In this document: in pieces, positions 28,787-37,712 of the stretch
How the letters are laid out: the number at the start of each line of letters is the position of its first letter
How positions within the stretch are numbered: position 1 is the stretch's first letter
Assembly: GCF_000224335.1 (NCBI RefSeq)
Contig: NZ_AFXZ01000034.1
Coordinates: 1 to 64,000, forward strand
Direction: 5' to 3'
Source of the DNA: Bizionia argentinensis JUB59
Lineage (GTDB): Bacteria > Bacteroidota > Bacteroidia > Flavobacteriales > Flavobacteriaceae
DNA length: 64,000 nucleotides
Position numbers and translations under genes: made by a program
Notes under the pieces: model-generated
Database searches by the model: none
The model's input: only the letters and a program-made list of their open reading frames with translations
What the model was told of the DNA's origin: nothing

Positions 28787-29049
28787 GGATATTAAAAATT
28801 TCTAATGCAATGGTTGATTAATAGATTTCAGAAACAGATACATTATTCCACTTATACTATTTACTGAAAATTATAAATTCAGAAAAAATGTATATAAATA
28901 GACTTAATTCAGGTTTGTTTTTTTTAAGAATTGACTCGTATATAACCCTTAAATTCATCAAGAATTAAACTATTTACTAGAACCATCAAAATTAACGGAT
29001 ATCCTTTTATTTTTTTACCTTTATCCAGTATATTAAAAGGTATAAAAAA

Positions 29050-29484
29050 ATGAAAATAGCCATAGGAAATGATCACGCCGGAACCGAGTATAAAAAGGCA
29101 GTAATTAAGCATTTAGAAGCTAAAGGTTATCAGATTACTAATTATGGAACAGATTCTATGGAAAGTGTGGATTATCCAGAATTTGTACATCCAGTAGCTG
29201 ATGATGTTGAAAATAAAAATGTCGATTTTGGTATTATTATCTGCGGAAGCGGTAATGGTGCAAACATGACCGCAAATAAACATCAGGGTGTACGTTCTGC
29301 ATTATGTTGGTCCAAAGAAATTACGGCTTTGGCCAGACTACATAATGATGCAAATGTGTTGAGTATTCCAGCCCGTTATACTTCCATACAACAAGCTATT
29401 CAAATGGTAGATACATTTTTAGAAACGGCTTTTGAAGGTGGTAGACACCAAAATCGCGTTGATAAAATTCCGGTTTCTAAATAA
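29050..29484 (+). CDS. rpiB: Ribose 5-phosphate isomerase B
   Basis: Pentose-phosphate enzyme interconverting ribose 5-phosphate and ribulose 5-phosphate; 144 residues. Signatures are MKIAIGNDHAGTEYKKAV, DYPEFVHPVADDV, and the active-site Cys in FGIIICGSGNGANMTANK. The stop codon is followed immediately, with no gap, by the ATG of the cation exporter, so they form an operon. Confidence 0.95.
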   Translation: MKIAIGNDHAGTEYKKAVIKHLEAKGYQITNYGTDSMESVDYPEFVHPVADDVENKNVDFGIIICGSGNGANMTANKHQGVRSALCWSKEITALARLHNDANVLSIPARYTSIQQAIQMVDTFLETAFEGGRHQNRVDKIPVSK

Positions 29485-30396
29485 ATGGGTCACGGGCATT
29501 CTCATAACCACAAAAATCCAGATTTGAGAGGTAGAAATTTACTAATTTCTATTTTCCTTAATATTCTAATTACCATCTCGCAAATTATCGGTGGATTAGT
29601 TTCTGGGAGTTTGGCTTTGTTAAGTGATGCTCTGCATAATTTTAGTGATGTTATTACATTAATTATTAGCTATGTTGCAACCAGATTAAGTAAACAAAAA
29701 GCATCTTTAAATAGAACTTTTGGATTTAAACGCGCTGAAATTTTGGCTGCTTTTATTAATGCTTCTACTTTGGTTATTGTAGCCGTTATTTTGATTATTG
29801 AAGCTGTAAAACGCTTTTTTAATCCGCAGGAAATTGACTCTACCCTGGTTATATGGTTATCTATTATTGCTATTTTAGGAAACGGTTTTAGCGTATTATT
29901 GCTTAAAAAGGATGCGCAATCTAACTTAAATATGCGTTCGGCATATTTGCATTTAATTACGGATATGCTTGCTAGTGTAGCTGTTTTAATAGGCGGCTTA
30001 CTCATGAAATACTACCAGATGTTTTGGGTGGATAGTGTTTTAACGTTCCTAATTGCTGTATATTTAATTTGGGTTGGTTGGGATTTACTAAAAGCATCTA
30101 CTAAAATGATTATGTTATTTACGCCCGATCATATTAATATAGAAGATGTTGTTAAAAAAGTGAATGGCATATCGAAGGTTAAAAAATTACACCATGTTCA
30201 TATCTGGAATTTAAGTGATGATGAACTGCATTTAGAAGCACATTTAGATTTACATGAAGATATATCAACCACCGAATTTAATAACTTGTTAATAACTATT
30301 GAAAGGGTGTTACATAACGAGTTTAATATAAACCACGTAACCATTCAACCGGAATACAACAAAGTAGATCCTAAAGAAGTTATTGTGCAGGATTAA
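29485..30396 (+). CDS. Cation diffusion facilitator metal exporter
   Basis: 303-residue inner-membrane protein with six helices and a C-terminal cytosolic domain. The His-rich start MGHGHSHNHKN binds metal, and the paired metal motifs LLSDALHNFSDV (helix 2) and HLITDMLAS (helix 5) match the HxxxD pattern of Zn/Co/Cd exporters of the CzcD type. It starts directly after the rpiB stop codon. Confidence 0.93.
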   Translation: MGHGHSHNHKNPDLRGRNLLISIFLNILITISQIIGGLVSGSLALLSDALHNFSDVITLIISYVATRLSKQKASLNRTFGFKRAEILAAFINASTLVIVAVILIIEAVKRFFNPQEIDSTLVIWLSIIAILGNGFSVLLLKKDAQSNLNMRSAYLHLITDMLASVAVLIGGLLMKYYQMFWVDSVLTFLIAVYLIWVGWDLLKASTKMIMLFTPDHINIEDVVKKVNGISKVKKLHHVHIWNLSDDELHLEAHLDLHEDISTTEFNNLLITIERVLHNEFNINHVTIQPEYNKVDPKEVIVQD

Positions 30397-30409
30397 AAAC
30401 TTATTGATA

Positions 30410-30802
30410 ATGAAATTTATTGTTTTACTGATTAGTTTAGTTACGCTTCTTTCCTGTTCGCGTGCAACAGAAATAATTATAGATCAGGCACTTCCTGGAT
30501 TTAAAACCCTAGATATAGGGATAAAAAATAATACGAATACCAAGTTCTTACGTACTGAAATTGTAACGTCCAATGGTAACTTGGTATTTCAGCAGATTGA
30601 GCCGAATAGTTATTCTAACTTTTACGAAATCAGTGCTATTTATTCTGAAGTTGAAATTACCGTTCAAACTGCAAATGGTTATTACTCTTTTTTACCAAGT
30701 AGTTATGGCGAAGATACCAAAGTTACCCAAGGCAATTATTATTTTGAAGTCTCCATAGAAATCCCTGGTAATAATTTAGTTGTCACCAGAAAATCCTTTT
30801 AA
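30410..30802 (+). CDS. Small lipoprotein, hypothetical
   Basis: 130 residues from the Met at 30410; an upstream Met at 30383 would only add residues before the signal. The lipoprotein signal is MKFIVLLISLVTLLSC. The mature part is beta-rich (LDIGIKNNTNTKFLRTEIVT) with no known motif. It lies 13 nt after the exporter gene and 2 nt before the GNAT gene, so it is probably part of the rpiB operon. Confidence 0.65.
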   Translation: MKFIVLLISLVTLLSCSRATEIIIDQALPGFKTLDIGIKNNTNTKFLRTEIVTSNGNLVFQQIEPNSYSNFYEISAIYSEVEITVQTANGYYSFLPSSYGEDTKVTQGNYYFEVSIEIPGNNLVVTRKSF

Positions 30803-30804
30803 AT

Positions 30805-31248
30805 ATGTTAGAAATTCATACCAAAACCTTTCAAGAATTGACAACCACTGAATTGTATCAAGTTTTACAACTGCGAAGTGAAGTTTTTGTGGTGGAACAA
30901 AACTGCGTATATCAAGATATTGATGGAAAAGATGATAAAGCACTTCATATTTTAGGTTTTAAAAACGAGAAATTAGTTGCTTATACACGTATTTTTAAAC
31001 CAGGTTTTTATTTTGACGAAGCTAGCATTGGCCGTGTTTTAGTTAAAGAAAACGAGCGTAAACATCAATATGGTTACGATATTATGAAAGCATCTATGGA
31101 TGCTGTTAAACATGTTTATAAGGAAACCACTATTAAAATATCGGCGCAAACGTATTTAAACACGTTTTATACTAATTTAGGTTTTAAAAAAGTGGGTGAA
31201 GGGTATTTGGAAGATGGTATTCCACATATTGTGATGATAAAAAATTAA
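30805..31248 (+). CDS. GNAT acetyltransferase, ElaA-like
   Basis: 147-residue GNAT protein. The start FQELTTTELYQVLQLRSEVF, then VVEQNCVYQDIDGKDDKALH, is the ElaA-family signature. The acetyl-CoA loop is GRVLVKENERKHQYGYDIM. The substrate is unknown. It begins 2 nt after the lipoprotein stop codon. Its stop codon overlaps the convergent OmpA-like gene by 4 nt. Confidence 0.88.
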   Translation: MLEIHTKTFQELTTTELYQVLQLRSEVFVVEQNCVYQDIDGKDDKALHILGFKNEKLVAYTRIFKPGFYFDEASIGRVLVKENERKHQYGYDIMKASMDAVKHVYKETTIKISAQTYLNTFYTNLGFKKVGEGYLEDGIPHIVMIKN

Positions 31249-32090
31249 TCATTTTCCTCTACATAAGTCAGTAAAATCTCCACACGACGGTCATATTTAG
31301 CTTCACCGCCTAATCGAAATCTTCCGCGCATACCAACGAATTTCATGCGTTCTCTATCCACACCTTTTTGTACCAAATAATCGTAAATATATTTTGCTCT
31401 GATAAGGGATAAATTTTGTTTGTTGGTACCTCTATCAACGGCATCACGCCTATTTTGGGTGCAACAAACGTGTCCTTGAATGGTAAAATAGATATCATTG
31501 CGTTTTAATAGTGCTTTGGCAATTTGTTCCAAGGTTTTTTTAGATTCTGGAAGCAGAACACTGTACCCCGTTTTAAATAGAATATTTTCGAGTAAAAATT
31601 TATCGCCAGCTTTAATATCACCCATAATGGCTTCCGCAAATCCTTTTTTCTTGGGTTTATCTAAATTGGCTTCTTTTCGTGGTGGTGAATGCGGTTTAAC
31701 GCGAATTTCAACTTTTCTATTTAAGCCACGAATTTTAACGATATCTTCAACATCAATCACTTTTAATAATACTTCACCCTTACCATCTACGTTGCTGATT
31801 TTAGTTTCATCGAATTCATTGTTGGAGAAAATAGTTTTTATTGAATTGGCGCGGTATTGAGAGAGTCGTAGATTATAGTTTTTACCTCCAGTATCATCAC
31901 AAAAACCGTAAATGGATATTTTTTCAATATCTAAAGATTCAATTTCGGAAAGAAATAGCAGCAAGCGACTTTCCTCTGTGGGTAGAACCACATATTGATC
32001 GGTTTCAAAAAACACAACATGCCGGCGTTCTTCTTGCGAAAAAAGCCAGTTAAAGCTAATAAGAAAAAGTATTGCTATTCGTGTTTTCAT
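31245..32090 (-). CDS. Outer-membrane protein with two OmpA-like domains
   Basis: 281 residues with a signal peptide (MKTRIAILFLISFNWLFSQ). Two OmpA-like peptidoglycan-binding folds appear in tandem: an N-terminal one (ISIYGFCDDTGGKNYNLRLS, RANSIKTIF) and a C-terminal one (FTIQGHVCCTQNRRDAVD, NLSLIRAKYIYDYL, ending RRVEILLTY). The second has a Cys pair. There is no barrel, so it probably anchors a complex to the cell wall. It overlaps the GNAT gene end by 4 nt. Confidence 0.82.
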   Translation of the reverse strand: MKTRIAILFLISFNWLFSQEERRHVVFFETDQYVVLPTEESRLLLFLSEIESLDIEKISIYGFCDDTGGKNYNLRLSQYRANSIKTIFSNNEFDETKISNVDGKGEVLLKVIDVEDIVKIRGLNRKVEIRVKPHSPPRKEANLDKPKKKGFAEAIMGDIKAGDKFLLENILFKTGYSVLLPESKKTLEQIAKALLKRNDIYFTIQGHVCCTQNRRDAVDRGTNKQNLSLIRAKYIYDYLVQKGVDRERMKFVGMRGRFRLGGEAKYDRRVEILLTYVEEND

Positions 32091-32125
32091 TACAAAAATC
32101 GACTACGAAGATCAATATATTCAAA

Positions 32126-33760
32126 TTATCTTAAATAACCATTATAACTACTTGAATTTGATAAGATTGCCGCTGCTTTTTTAATTTCTAAGTTGTAAAT
32201 TTTGTAGTAATCATATAAACCTTCTCGGTACACATAACGTTTGACAATTTCATCAGTTAAGATGGTTAACAAATCATCTTTATTTTCATCAATGGCAAGC
32301 GCTTTGGAGTTATTTAAATTATTAACCAACGTGTTATAATCCTTCTGAATATTTTCATCTAAATTTTCCTTTTCGGCACTGATAAGAACGTCTGCCAAAG
32401 CTTTTTCAGTTTCCGTAGTGTAATTGAAGTTATTGGATTTTAAATAATTTTTAAAGTCTTTAAAATCAGCATTTGTCAATTCAAAATTACTAACATCTAA
32501 ATTTGGATGTTTGTAGTAATATGCGGTAGCATAATCGAAAATAAGGAAATCGCTTACAATAGCATTTGTAATGGATGAGTTTTCTGTAACATTTAATGTT
32601 TCATCAGGAAGCACACCACCACCATCAAAAACCTGACGACCATTTTTGGTTTTAAATTCATTGTACTTATCTTTTTCAATTCTTACAGCATTCCCGCTAT
32701 CATCGCGATGTAAGTAATCTAAAGCCTGAATACAACGACCAGAGGGCGTGTAATAGCGCGAAATAGTAATTTTTAGCTGTGTACCATAGGATAATGGTTT
32801 TGGACGTTGCACAAGGCCTTTACCAAAACTTCTAGAACCTACAATAACGGCGCGATCTAAATCTTGTAAGGAGCCAGAAACAATTTCACTAGCCGATGCG
32901 CTACTGCCATTAATTAAAACAACCAATGGAATATTGGTATCTATTGGGTCTTTTTGCGTATAATATTCACGGTTGTATTTTTTAACTTTAGATTTGGTCG
33001 TTACTACTAACTGACCTTTCGGTACAAATAAATTTACCACGTTTACAGATTCTAATAATAAACCACCTGGATTGCCGCGTAAGTCTAAAATAATACGTTC
33101 AGCACCTTGTGCTTTTAGATCCCGCAGGGCATAACTAGTTTGTTGTGAGGCCTTATTATTGAATTTACTCAATACAATATAACCGGTTTTATCATCTACC
33201 ATAGAAAAATGAGGAACCGCATCAATTTCAATTTCAGAATGTGTAATAATTGCCGAATACTCTTTTCCTTGACGCAGATAAATTACATTTATTTTAGAGC
33301 CGCTTGTACCTTGTAATAAATCGCCCGCGTCATCTTTATAATCTGCAATAATGGTATTTCCAATTTTTATAATTTCATCACCAGCTTTTAATCCAGCTTT
33401 ATCGGCAGGATAATCTTTATAGGGTTCAATAATTACCAGTTTGTCTTTCATAGTACGCACATTGGCACCAATTCCTGTATAATCGCCTGTTCTTCTAATT
33501 TTTTCAGCTTCAACGTCTTGTTCATTATAAAACTGGGTGTAAGGATCCAAATCTTTTAGCATACTTTTAATGGCTGTATCCATTAAATCGGCCGGATTTG
33601 TTTCATCCACATAGTTCATATTAATTTCTTTATATAAGGTGGTGAAGATTTCAATTTGCTTGGCTATTTCAAAAAAATCATTTTGAAAAGCCGAACCAGT
33701 TATGAAAATAGTAAGCGCGAAAAAGGGAATAAGGATGCGCTTTTTAAGTAGTTTTTTCAT
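32126..33760 (-). CDS. S41 family C-terminal processing peptidase
   Basis: 544-residue periplasmic serine protease of the CtpA/Prc type. An N-terminal membrane anchor comes first, then a PDZ domain (TGIGANVRTMKDKLVI onward, about residues 92-165). The catalytic region has the Ser in NGSSASASEIVSGSLQD (about 286-290) and the Lys in SRSFGKGLVQ (about 314). A helical C-terminal extension follows. The gene overlaps the end of rnpA by 17 nt, so the two are translated from one mRNA. Confidence 0.93.
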   Translation of the reverse strand: MKKLLKKRILIPFFALTIFITGSAFQNDFFEIAKQIEIFTTLYKEINMNYVDETNPADLMDTAIKSMLKDLDPYTQFYNEQDVEAEKIRRTGDYTGIGANVRTMKDKLVIIEPYKDYPADKAGLKAGDEIIKIGNTIIADYKDDAGDLLQGTSGSKINVIYLRQGKEYSAIITHSEIEIDAVPHFSMVDDKTGYIVLSKFNNKASQQTSYALRDLKAQGAERIILDLRGNPGGLLLESVNVVNLFVPKGQLVVTTKSKVKKYNREYYTQKDPIDTNIPLVVLINGSSASASEIVSGSLQDLDRAVIVGSRSFGKGLVQRPKPLSYGTQLKITISRYYTPSGRCIQALDYLHRDDSGNAVRIEKDKYNEFKTKNGRQVFDGGGVLPDETLNVTENSSITNAIVSDFLIFDYATAYYYKHPNLDVSNFELTNADFKDFKNYLKSNNFNYTTETEKALADVLISAEKENLDENIQKDYNTLVNNLNNSKALAIDENKDDLLTILTDEIVKRYVYREGLYDYYKIYNLEIKKAAAILSNSSSYNGYLR

Positions 33761-34142
33761 TATTAGTTTCTTTAGAAGTAGCGTTTGTAAACTTTTTAAA
33801 CAGTTTATTCATGGATTGTTCTGTTTGCTGGTACGTTGGTTTACTGTTACCAATGTACAAAATCATTAACGCATAGGATGTTGTAATGTTGTTAAAGTAG
33901 ATTGTTTTGTTTAGTCGATAAGCTTCGCGCATTAATCGTTTAATACGATTGCGATCTACCGCTTTTTTGAAATGTCTTTTAGATGCGGAAACACCCGTTT
34001 TAATGGGAACATTATCATCAAAAGTTGTTTCCATAAACACGAGACGCAGCGGATAAGCTGAAACCGACTTCCCTTCGGTAAAGAGTTTTTCTATTAGCTT
34101 TTGGCTTTTTAGTTTTTCGTGTTTATTATAAGTTCTGTCCAT
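33744..34142 (-). CDS. rnpA: Ribonuclease P protein component
   Basis: Protein subunit of RNase P, which matures tRNA 5' ends; 132 residues. The basic RNA-binding signature is GVSASKRHFKKAVDRNRIKR followed by LMREAYRLNK. The usual neighbour rpmH is absent. Instead the S41 protease gene overlaps its end by 17 nt. A -7 box (34150-34157) lies 7 nt before the ATG, suggesting a leaderless or nearly leaderless mRNA. Confidence 0.95.
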   Translation of the reverse strand: MDRTYNKHEKLKSQKLIEKLFTEGKSVSAYPLRLVFMETTFDDNVPIKTGVSASKRHFKKAVDRNRIKRLMREAYRLNKTIYFNNITTSYALMILYIGNSKPTYQQTEQSMNKLFKKFTNATSKETNNEKTT

Positions 34143-34149
34143 GGGTTTT

Positions 34150-34157
34150 CAAAGGTA
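34150..34157 (-). promoter_or_regulatory. -7 promoter box for rnpA
   Basis: The minus strand reads TACCTTTG, an exact TAnnTTTG, with only seven bases before the ATG. Confidence 0.55.
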
Positions 34158-34169
34158 CAAATTAAGCAT

Positions 34170-34205
34170 AAAAAAAGCTGCTTTTGTAATGAAAGCAGCT
34201 TTTTG
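34170..34205 (-). terminator. Terminator after the M1 peptidase gene
   Basis: Arms around AAAAAGCTGCTTT and GAAAGCAGCTTTTT form a stem of about 11-13 bp with T-runs on both strands. Confidence 0.8.
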
Positions 34206-34222
34206 AAAACTTTAAGTGAATT

Positions 34223-36022
34223 TTATTTCTCCATTTTATTATTTTCTCTATCAATATCGGCCATTCCTTGTTCAGGATCAATCTCCACGGATTTTACTGC
34301 TTTGGAAACATCAAACGTATAAGTAGGATATGCCCAAGCCCAATTGGAAACAAGCGTTGCCGTTGTTGGTTTAGAACCACGCATCATACGTAAAGGAATG
34401 TGGAAATTTTCTGTCGTTCCATCTGTATAATTTACAGTAACATCTAAAGGCATTGGCATTAAACCGATACGCTCCAAAGAAATAGTTTTATTGTCGATGC
34501 TTTTCACGGCATAATCTATAGTATTAATTGTTTGGGCAAAATCGGTTAAGTACCAATTTAATTCAAAATTCGTTACTTTTTCTGCCGTACGAATAAAATC
34601 TACTGGTGTTGGGTGTTTAAAAGCAAAATCTTTATAAAACTCTTTAATAGTAGTTTTTAAATTCTCCTGGCCAATAACATAGCCTAATTGTTCTAAAAAC
34701 ACTGAACCTTTACTGTACGCTTGAATACCATAAACTTGGTTATAAGCATAACGATCTGCATGGGTTGTTAATGGTTGTTCCTTATCAGATTTTGCTAAAA
34801 ATATATAATTTTTGTAAGCGCTTTCTGTTGGGTTAGCTTTGCCTTGTTCCATCACCTCATTCATAGCGTAATCGCTAATATAACTTGTAAAACCTTCATC
34901 CATCCATTCATGCTTCAACTCATTAAATGCTAATAAAAACTGAAACCATGTATGTGCAAGTTCATGGGCTGTTACACCAACTAAACTTCCTAAAGAGCGA
35001 TTACCTGTAATTAAAGTACCCATGGCGTATTCCATACCGCCATCACCACCTTGCATAACGGAATATTGCTTGTAAGGATACTCTCCAATATGCTCGCTGA
35101 AATATTGCATTAATTCAACAGTTTTAGATTGTAGTGTTTTCCAATCTGCCTTTTGTCCAGCATCTAATGAATTTTTGTAGTAAAAATTTAATAATGGACC
35201 ATCAGGGACCTGCATAGTATCATGAATATAATCTGGATCTGCTGCCCACATAAAATCGTGAACTTTAGGCGCTAAAATATGTATGGTTTTCTTATTACCT
35301 TCTATTTTAATATCATTTTGTTGATAACCTGTTCCACCAACTACGTAATCTTTATCTATAGTTAATTTAACATCAAAATCTCCCCAAACACCGTGAAACT
35401 CACGACCAATATAAGGATCCGCATGCCAGCCTTCAAAATCGTATTCTGCCAGTTTTGGATACCACTGTGTCATAGATAATGCCACACCTTCTGAACTATT
35501 TCGTCCAGAACGTCGAACTTGAACTGGTACTTGACCATCAAAATCCATATCGAAAGTCACCGATTCTCCTGGTTGAATAGATTTTGCTAATTGCACTTCT
35601 AAAATAGTACCAACAGTTTCATGTTTTAACGTTTTTCCGTTTTGTTTAAGCGAATTAACTTTAATGAAACCAATTTCATTCGGTTTAAGTTTACCTATTC
35701 TATCGCCTACACGTCTATCTGGATCGGCAATGGTTTGTGAACGTACATCCATTTCACTTCCAGGTTGAAAGGCATTGAAATACAAGTGATAATATACACG
35801 GTTTAAAACATCTGGTGAATTATTCGTGTACACTAATTTTTGTTTTCCTTTGTATTGAAAGGATTCAACATCCATATCAATATCCATTTTATAATCCACA
35901 TGTTGTTGCCAGTAGGTTGGATTATTTGACTTTGTAGCTGAATTTTGTGTAGTTACTTCATTTGAAGTTCCACATGCAAAAACGAGACTAAAACAGCTGA
36001 CTGCCAGTATTAGTTTTTTCAT
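34223..36022 (-). CDS. M1 family metallopeptidase, lipoprotein
   Basis: 599-residue zinc aminopeptidase-like protein with a lipoprotein signal (Cys17 in FSLVFACGTS), so it is exported. The zinc site is VTAHELAHTW (His353, Glu354, His357) with the third ligand Glu376 in HEWMDEGFTSY, the HExxH-18-E pattern. GGDGGMEYAMG (about 326-335) is the family exopeptidase motif. It is flanked by terminators on both sides and so is a single-gene unit. Confidence 0.93.
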   Translation of the reverse strand: MKKLILAVSCFSLVFACGTSNEVTTQNSATKSNNPTYWQQHVDYKMDIDMDVESFQYKGKQKLVYTNNSPDVLNRVYYHLYFNAFQPGSEMDVRSQTIADPDRRVGDRIGKLKPNEIGFIKVNSLKQNGKTLKHETVGTILEVQLAKSIQPGESVTFDMDFDGQVPVQVRRSGRNSSEGVALSMTQWYPKLAEYDFEGWHADPYIGREFHGVWGDFDVKLTIDKDYVVGGTGYQQNDIKIEGNKKTIHILAPKVHDFMWAADPDYIHDTMQVPDGPLLNFYYKNSLDAGQKADWKTLQSKTVELMQYFSEHIGEYPYKQYSVMQGGDGGMEYAMGTLITGNRSLGSLVGVTAHELAHTWFQFLLAFNELKHEWMDEGFTSYISDYAMNEVMEQGKANPTESAYKNYIFLAKSDKEQPLTTHADRYAYNQVYGIQAYSKGSVFLEQLGYVIGQENLKTTIKEFYKDFAFKHPTPVDFIRTAEKVTNFELNWYLTDFAQTINTIDYAVKSIDNKTISLERIGLMPMPLDVTVNYTDGTTENFHIPLRMMRGSKPTTATLVSNWAWAYPTYTFDVSKAVKSVEIDPEQGMADIDRENNKMEK

Positions 36023-36042
36023 AATAAGTAAAATTTAAGTAA

Positions 36043-36076
36043 AAAAAATCTCATCGGATTAAGGATGAGATTTTTT
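36043..36076 (-). terminator. Terminator between the S8 protease and M1 peptidase genes
   Basis: AAAAAATCTCAT and ATGAGATTTTTT pair perfectly over 12 bp around a 10 nt loop. Confidence 0.85.
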
Positions 36077-36090
36077 CTGTTATTAATCAA

Positions 36091-37698
36091 TTATTTCATT
36101 TGGCTTGCCATGATAAGTGCGTTATAAGCATTTACCATTTTTCCTGATTTTGTTAAACCTCCAAAAGGTCTTACATCTTCTGCATCACCACCAACTATAA
36201 CTTTCGTTGAAATTGGAATACCTGAATCTAAAATAACTTGCTTAACCTGTGCAGCAGTTAATTTAGGATAGTAAGAGCGTATTAAAGCAGCAACACCTGC
36301 AACAGCAGGAGCAGCCATAGATGTTCCACCCATAGGCTTATATTCGTTTTCTGGAGTCGATGAATATACTTTAGCACCTGGTGCAAATACATCTACATTT
36401 ATTTTTCCGTAATTAGAAAAACCAGCAATCATGTTAGGGCCATACTTTGGCTCTAATGCACCAACAGTAATAAATGTTTTTGATACTTCTGGTCCTGTTC
36501 CAATAGCATCGTTTGGAAATACAGCTACTGTATCTATATCAACACCTTCGTTTCCTGCAGCATTAATAAAAAGCACATCATTTTCGCTAGCATAAGCAAT
36601 GGCATCACGTACCCAATCACTGTGTGGTGAGTAGTATTTACCGAAACTTCCGTTAATTACTTTAGCACCATTATCTACTGCATAACGAATAGCTAATGCA
36701 ATATCCTTATCATACTCATCACCATTAGGAACGGCGCGTAAGCTCATTAGTTGAACATTATTAGCAACACCATTAGCACCTAAACCATTGTTACGTTCCG
36801 CAGCAATAATACCTGCAACGTGCGTACCATGACTTTCGCTTTTTATCGATGGCATAACGTTTCCGTTTCCGTAACCAACATCTGTTAAATCGTCTGGATC
36901 ATCACCTGTAGTTCTACCTTTTAAGTCTTTATTTAAATTAACGTTTACTTGACCTGAAAAGTAATCAACACCACCTTTAATAGCTTCTAAAGCTTCAGTG
37001 GTAGACTCAAGTCCATTAGCGTACATATTTTGTAGCATGGTAACAGCTTGTTTTACGTCTGCGTTGTCTGATTCAATAGCTGCAACTTCTTCTTTAGTAT
37101 ATACCTCTTTACCTAAATGTTTTGAAACAGCTTCATCCGCATTTTTCATCATTTCGTAGATTTGGTCGTAACGTTGCTTGTTTGCTAAAGCTTCTTGATA
37201 TTTTTCATCATATTCGGCTACAGCAGCATCATATTGTGGGTTAGATTTATCACCTTTTGCAATAATTCTTACCATTTCTAATTGCTCGTCATAGGCATCG
37301 CCTAAAAAGTTCCAACCGTGAATATCGTCTATATAACCATTGTTATCGTCGTCGATTCCGTTTCCAGGAATCTCTTTCGTATTGGTCCAAAGAACATTTT
37401 TTAAATCTTCGTGCTCAATATCAATTCCAGCATCTATTACAGCAACAATTACAGTTTCTCCTTTTCTATTTTTAATAATTTCGGCATAAGCTTTATCAAC
37501 GCTCATTCCAGGAATCGTATCTTTTATAAGATCCAAATGTCCCCAATTTTGTTTTTCAGCTTCTGTAAGTTCGCTAACCTTTAAAGGCATAGCGTCTATG
37601 TTTTCTATGGGTGTCGATAAAATTTCAGCACCACTACCGCAGCTAGTCAAAACTACAGCTATTCCCGCTGTAAATACAAACGTTTTAATTAATTTCAT
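36091..37698 (-). CDS. S8 subtilisin-like serine protease, lipoprotein
   Basis: 535 residues with a lipoprotein signal (GIAVVLTSC, Cys20). The catalytic triad is Asp89 in VAVIDAGIDIEHED, His290 in ESHGTHVAGI, and Ser460 in GGTSMAAPAVAG; the oxyanion Asn is in FINAAGNEG. About 200 residues separate Asp and His, far more than in classical subtilisins. The insert is largely charged and helical (about residues 135-245). It is probably a secreted or surface-attached protease. It lies 14 nt upstream of the metallo-hydrolase stop, in the same direction. Confidence 0.92.
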   Translation of the reverse strand: MKLIKTFVFTAGIAVVLTSCGSGAEILSTPIENIDAMPLKVSELTEAEKQNWGHLDLIKDTIPGMSVDKAYAEIIKNRKGETVIVAVIDAGIDIEHEDLKNVLWTNTKEIPGNGIDDDNNGYIDDIHGWNFLGDAYDEQLEMVRIIAKGDKSNPQYDAAVAEYDEKYQEALANKQRYDQIYEMMKNADEAVSKHLGKEVYTKEEVAAIESDNADVKQAVTMLQNMYANGLESTTEALEAIKGGVDYFSGQVNVNLNKDLKGRTTGDDPDDLTDVGYGNGNVMPSIKSESHGTHVAGIIAAERNNGLGANGVANNVQLMSLRAVPNGDEYDKDIALAIRYAVDNGAKVINGSFGKYYSPHSDWVRDAIAYASENDVLFINAAGNEGVDIDTVAVFPNDAIGTGPEVSKTFITVGALEPKYGPNMIAGFSNYGKINVDVFAPGAKVYSSTPENEYKPMGGTSMAAPAVAGVAALIRSYYPKLTAAQVKQVILDSGIPISTKVIVGGDAEDVRPFGGLTKSGKMVNAYNALIMASQMK

Positions 37699-37712
37699 TT
37701 TAAAATATTAGT

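Larger units (their letters stand above)
27767..29049. other. Candidate replication origin (oriC), AT-rich gap with DnaA boxes
   Basis: A 1.3 kb very AT-rich gap between divergent rnr (-) and rpiB (+). It contains one exact DnaA box TTATCCACA (28029-28037) followed by an AT dinucleotide run. One-mismatch boxes are TTATGAACA (28420-28428), TGTTAATAA (28232-28240 and 28713-28721), and the palindrome TGTTTATAAACA (28284-28295). The surrounding 28.2 kb stretch is full of GTTAATA-like repeats. mnmG with two parS sites lies about 19 kb to the left. Inference only; no dnaA gene is present. Confidence 0.45.
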
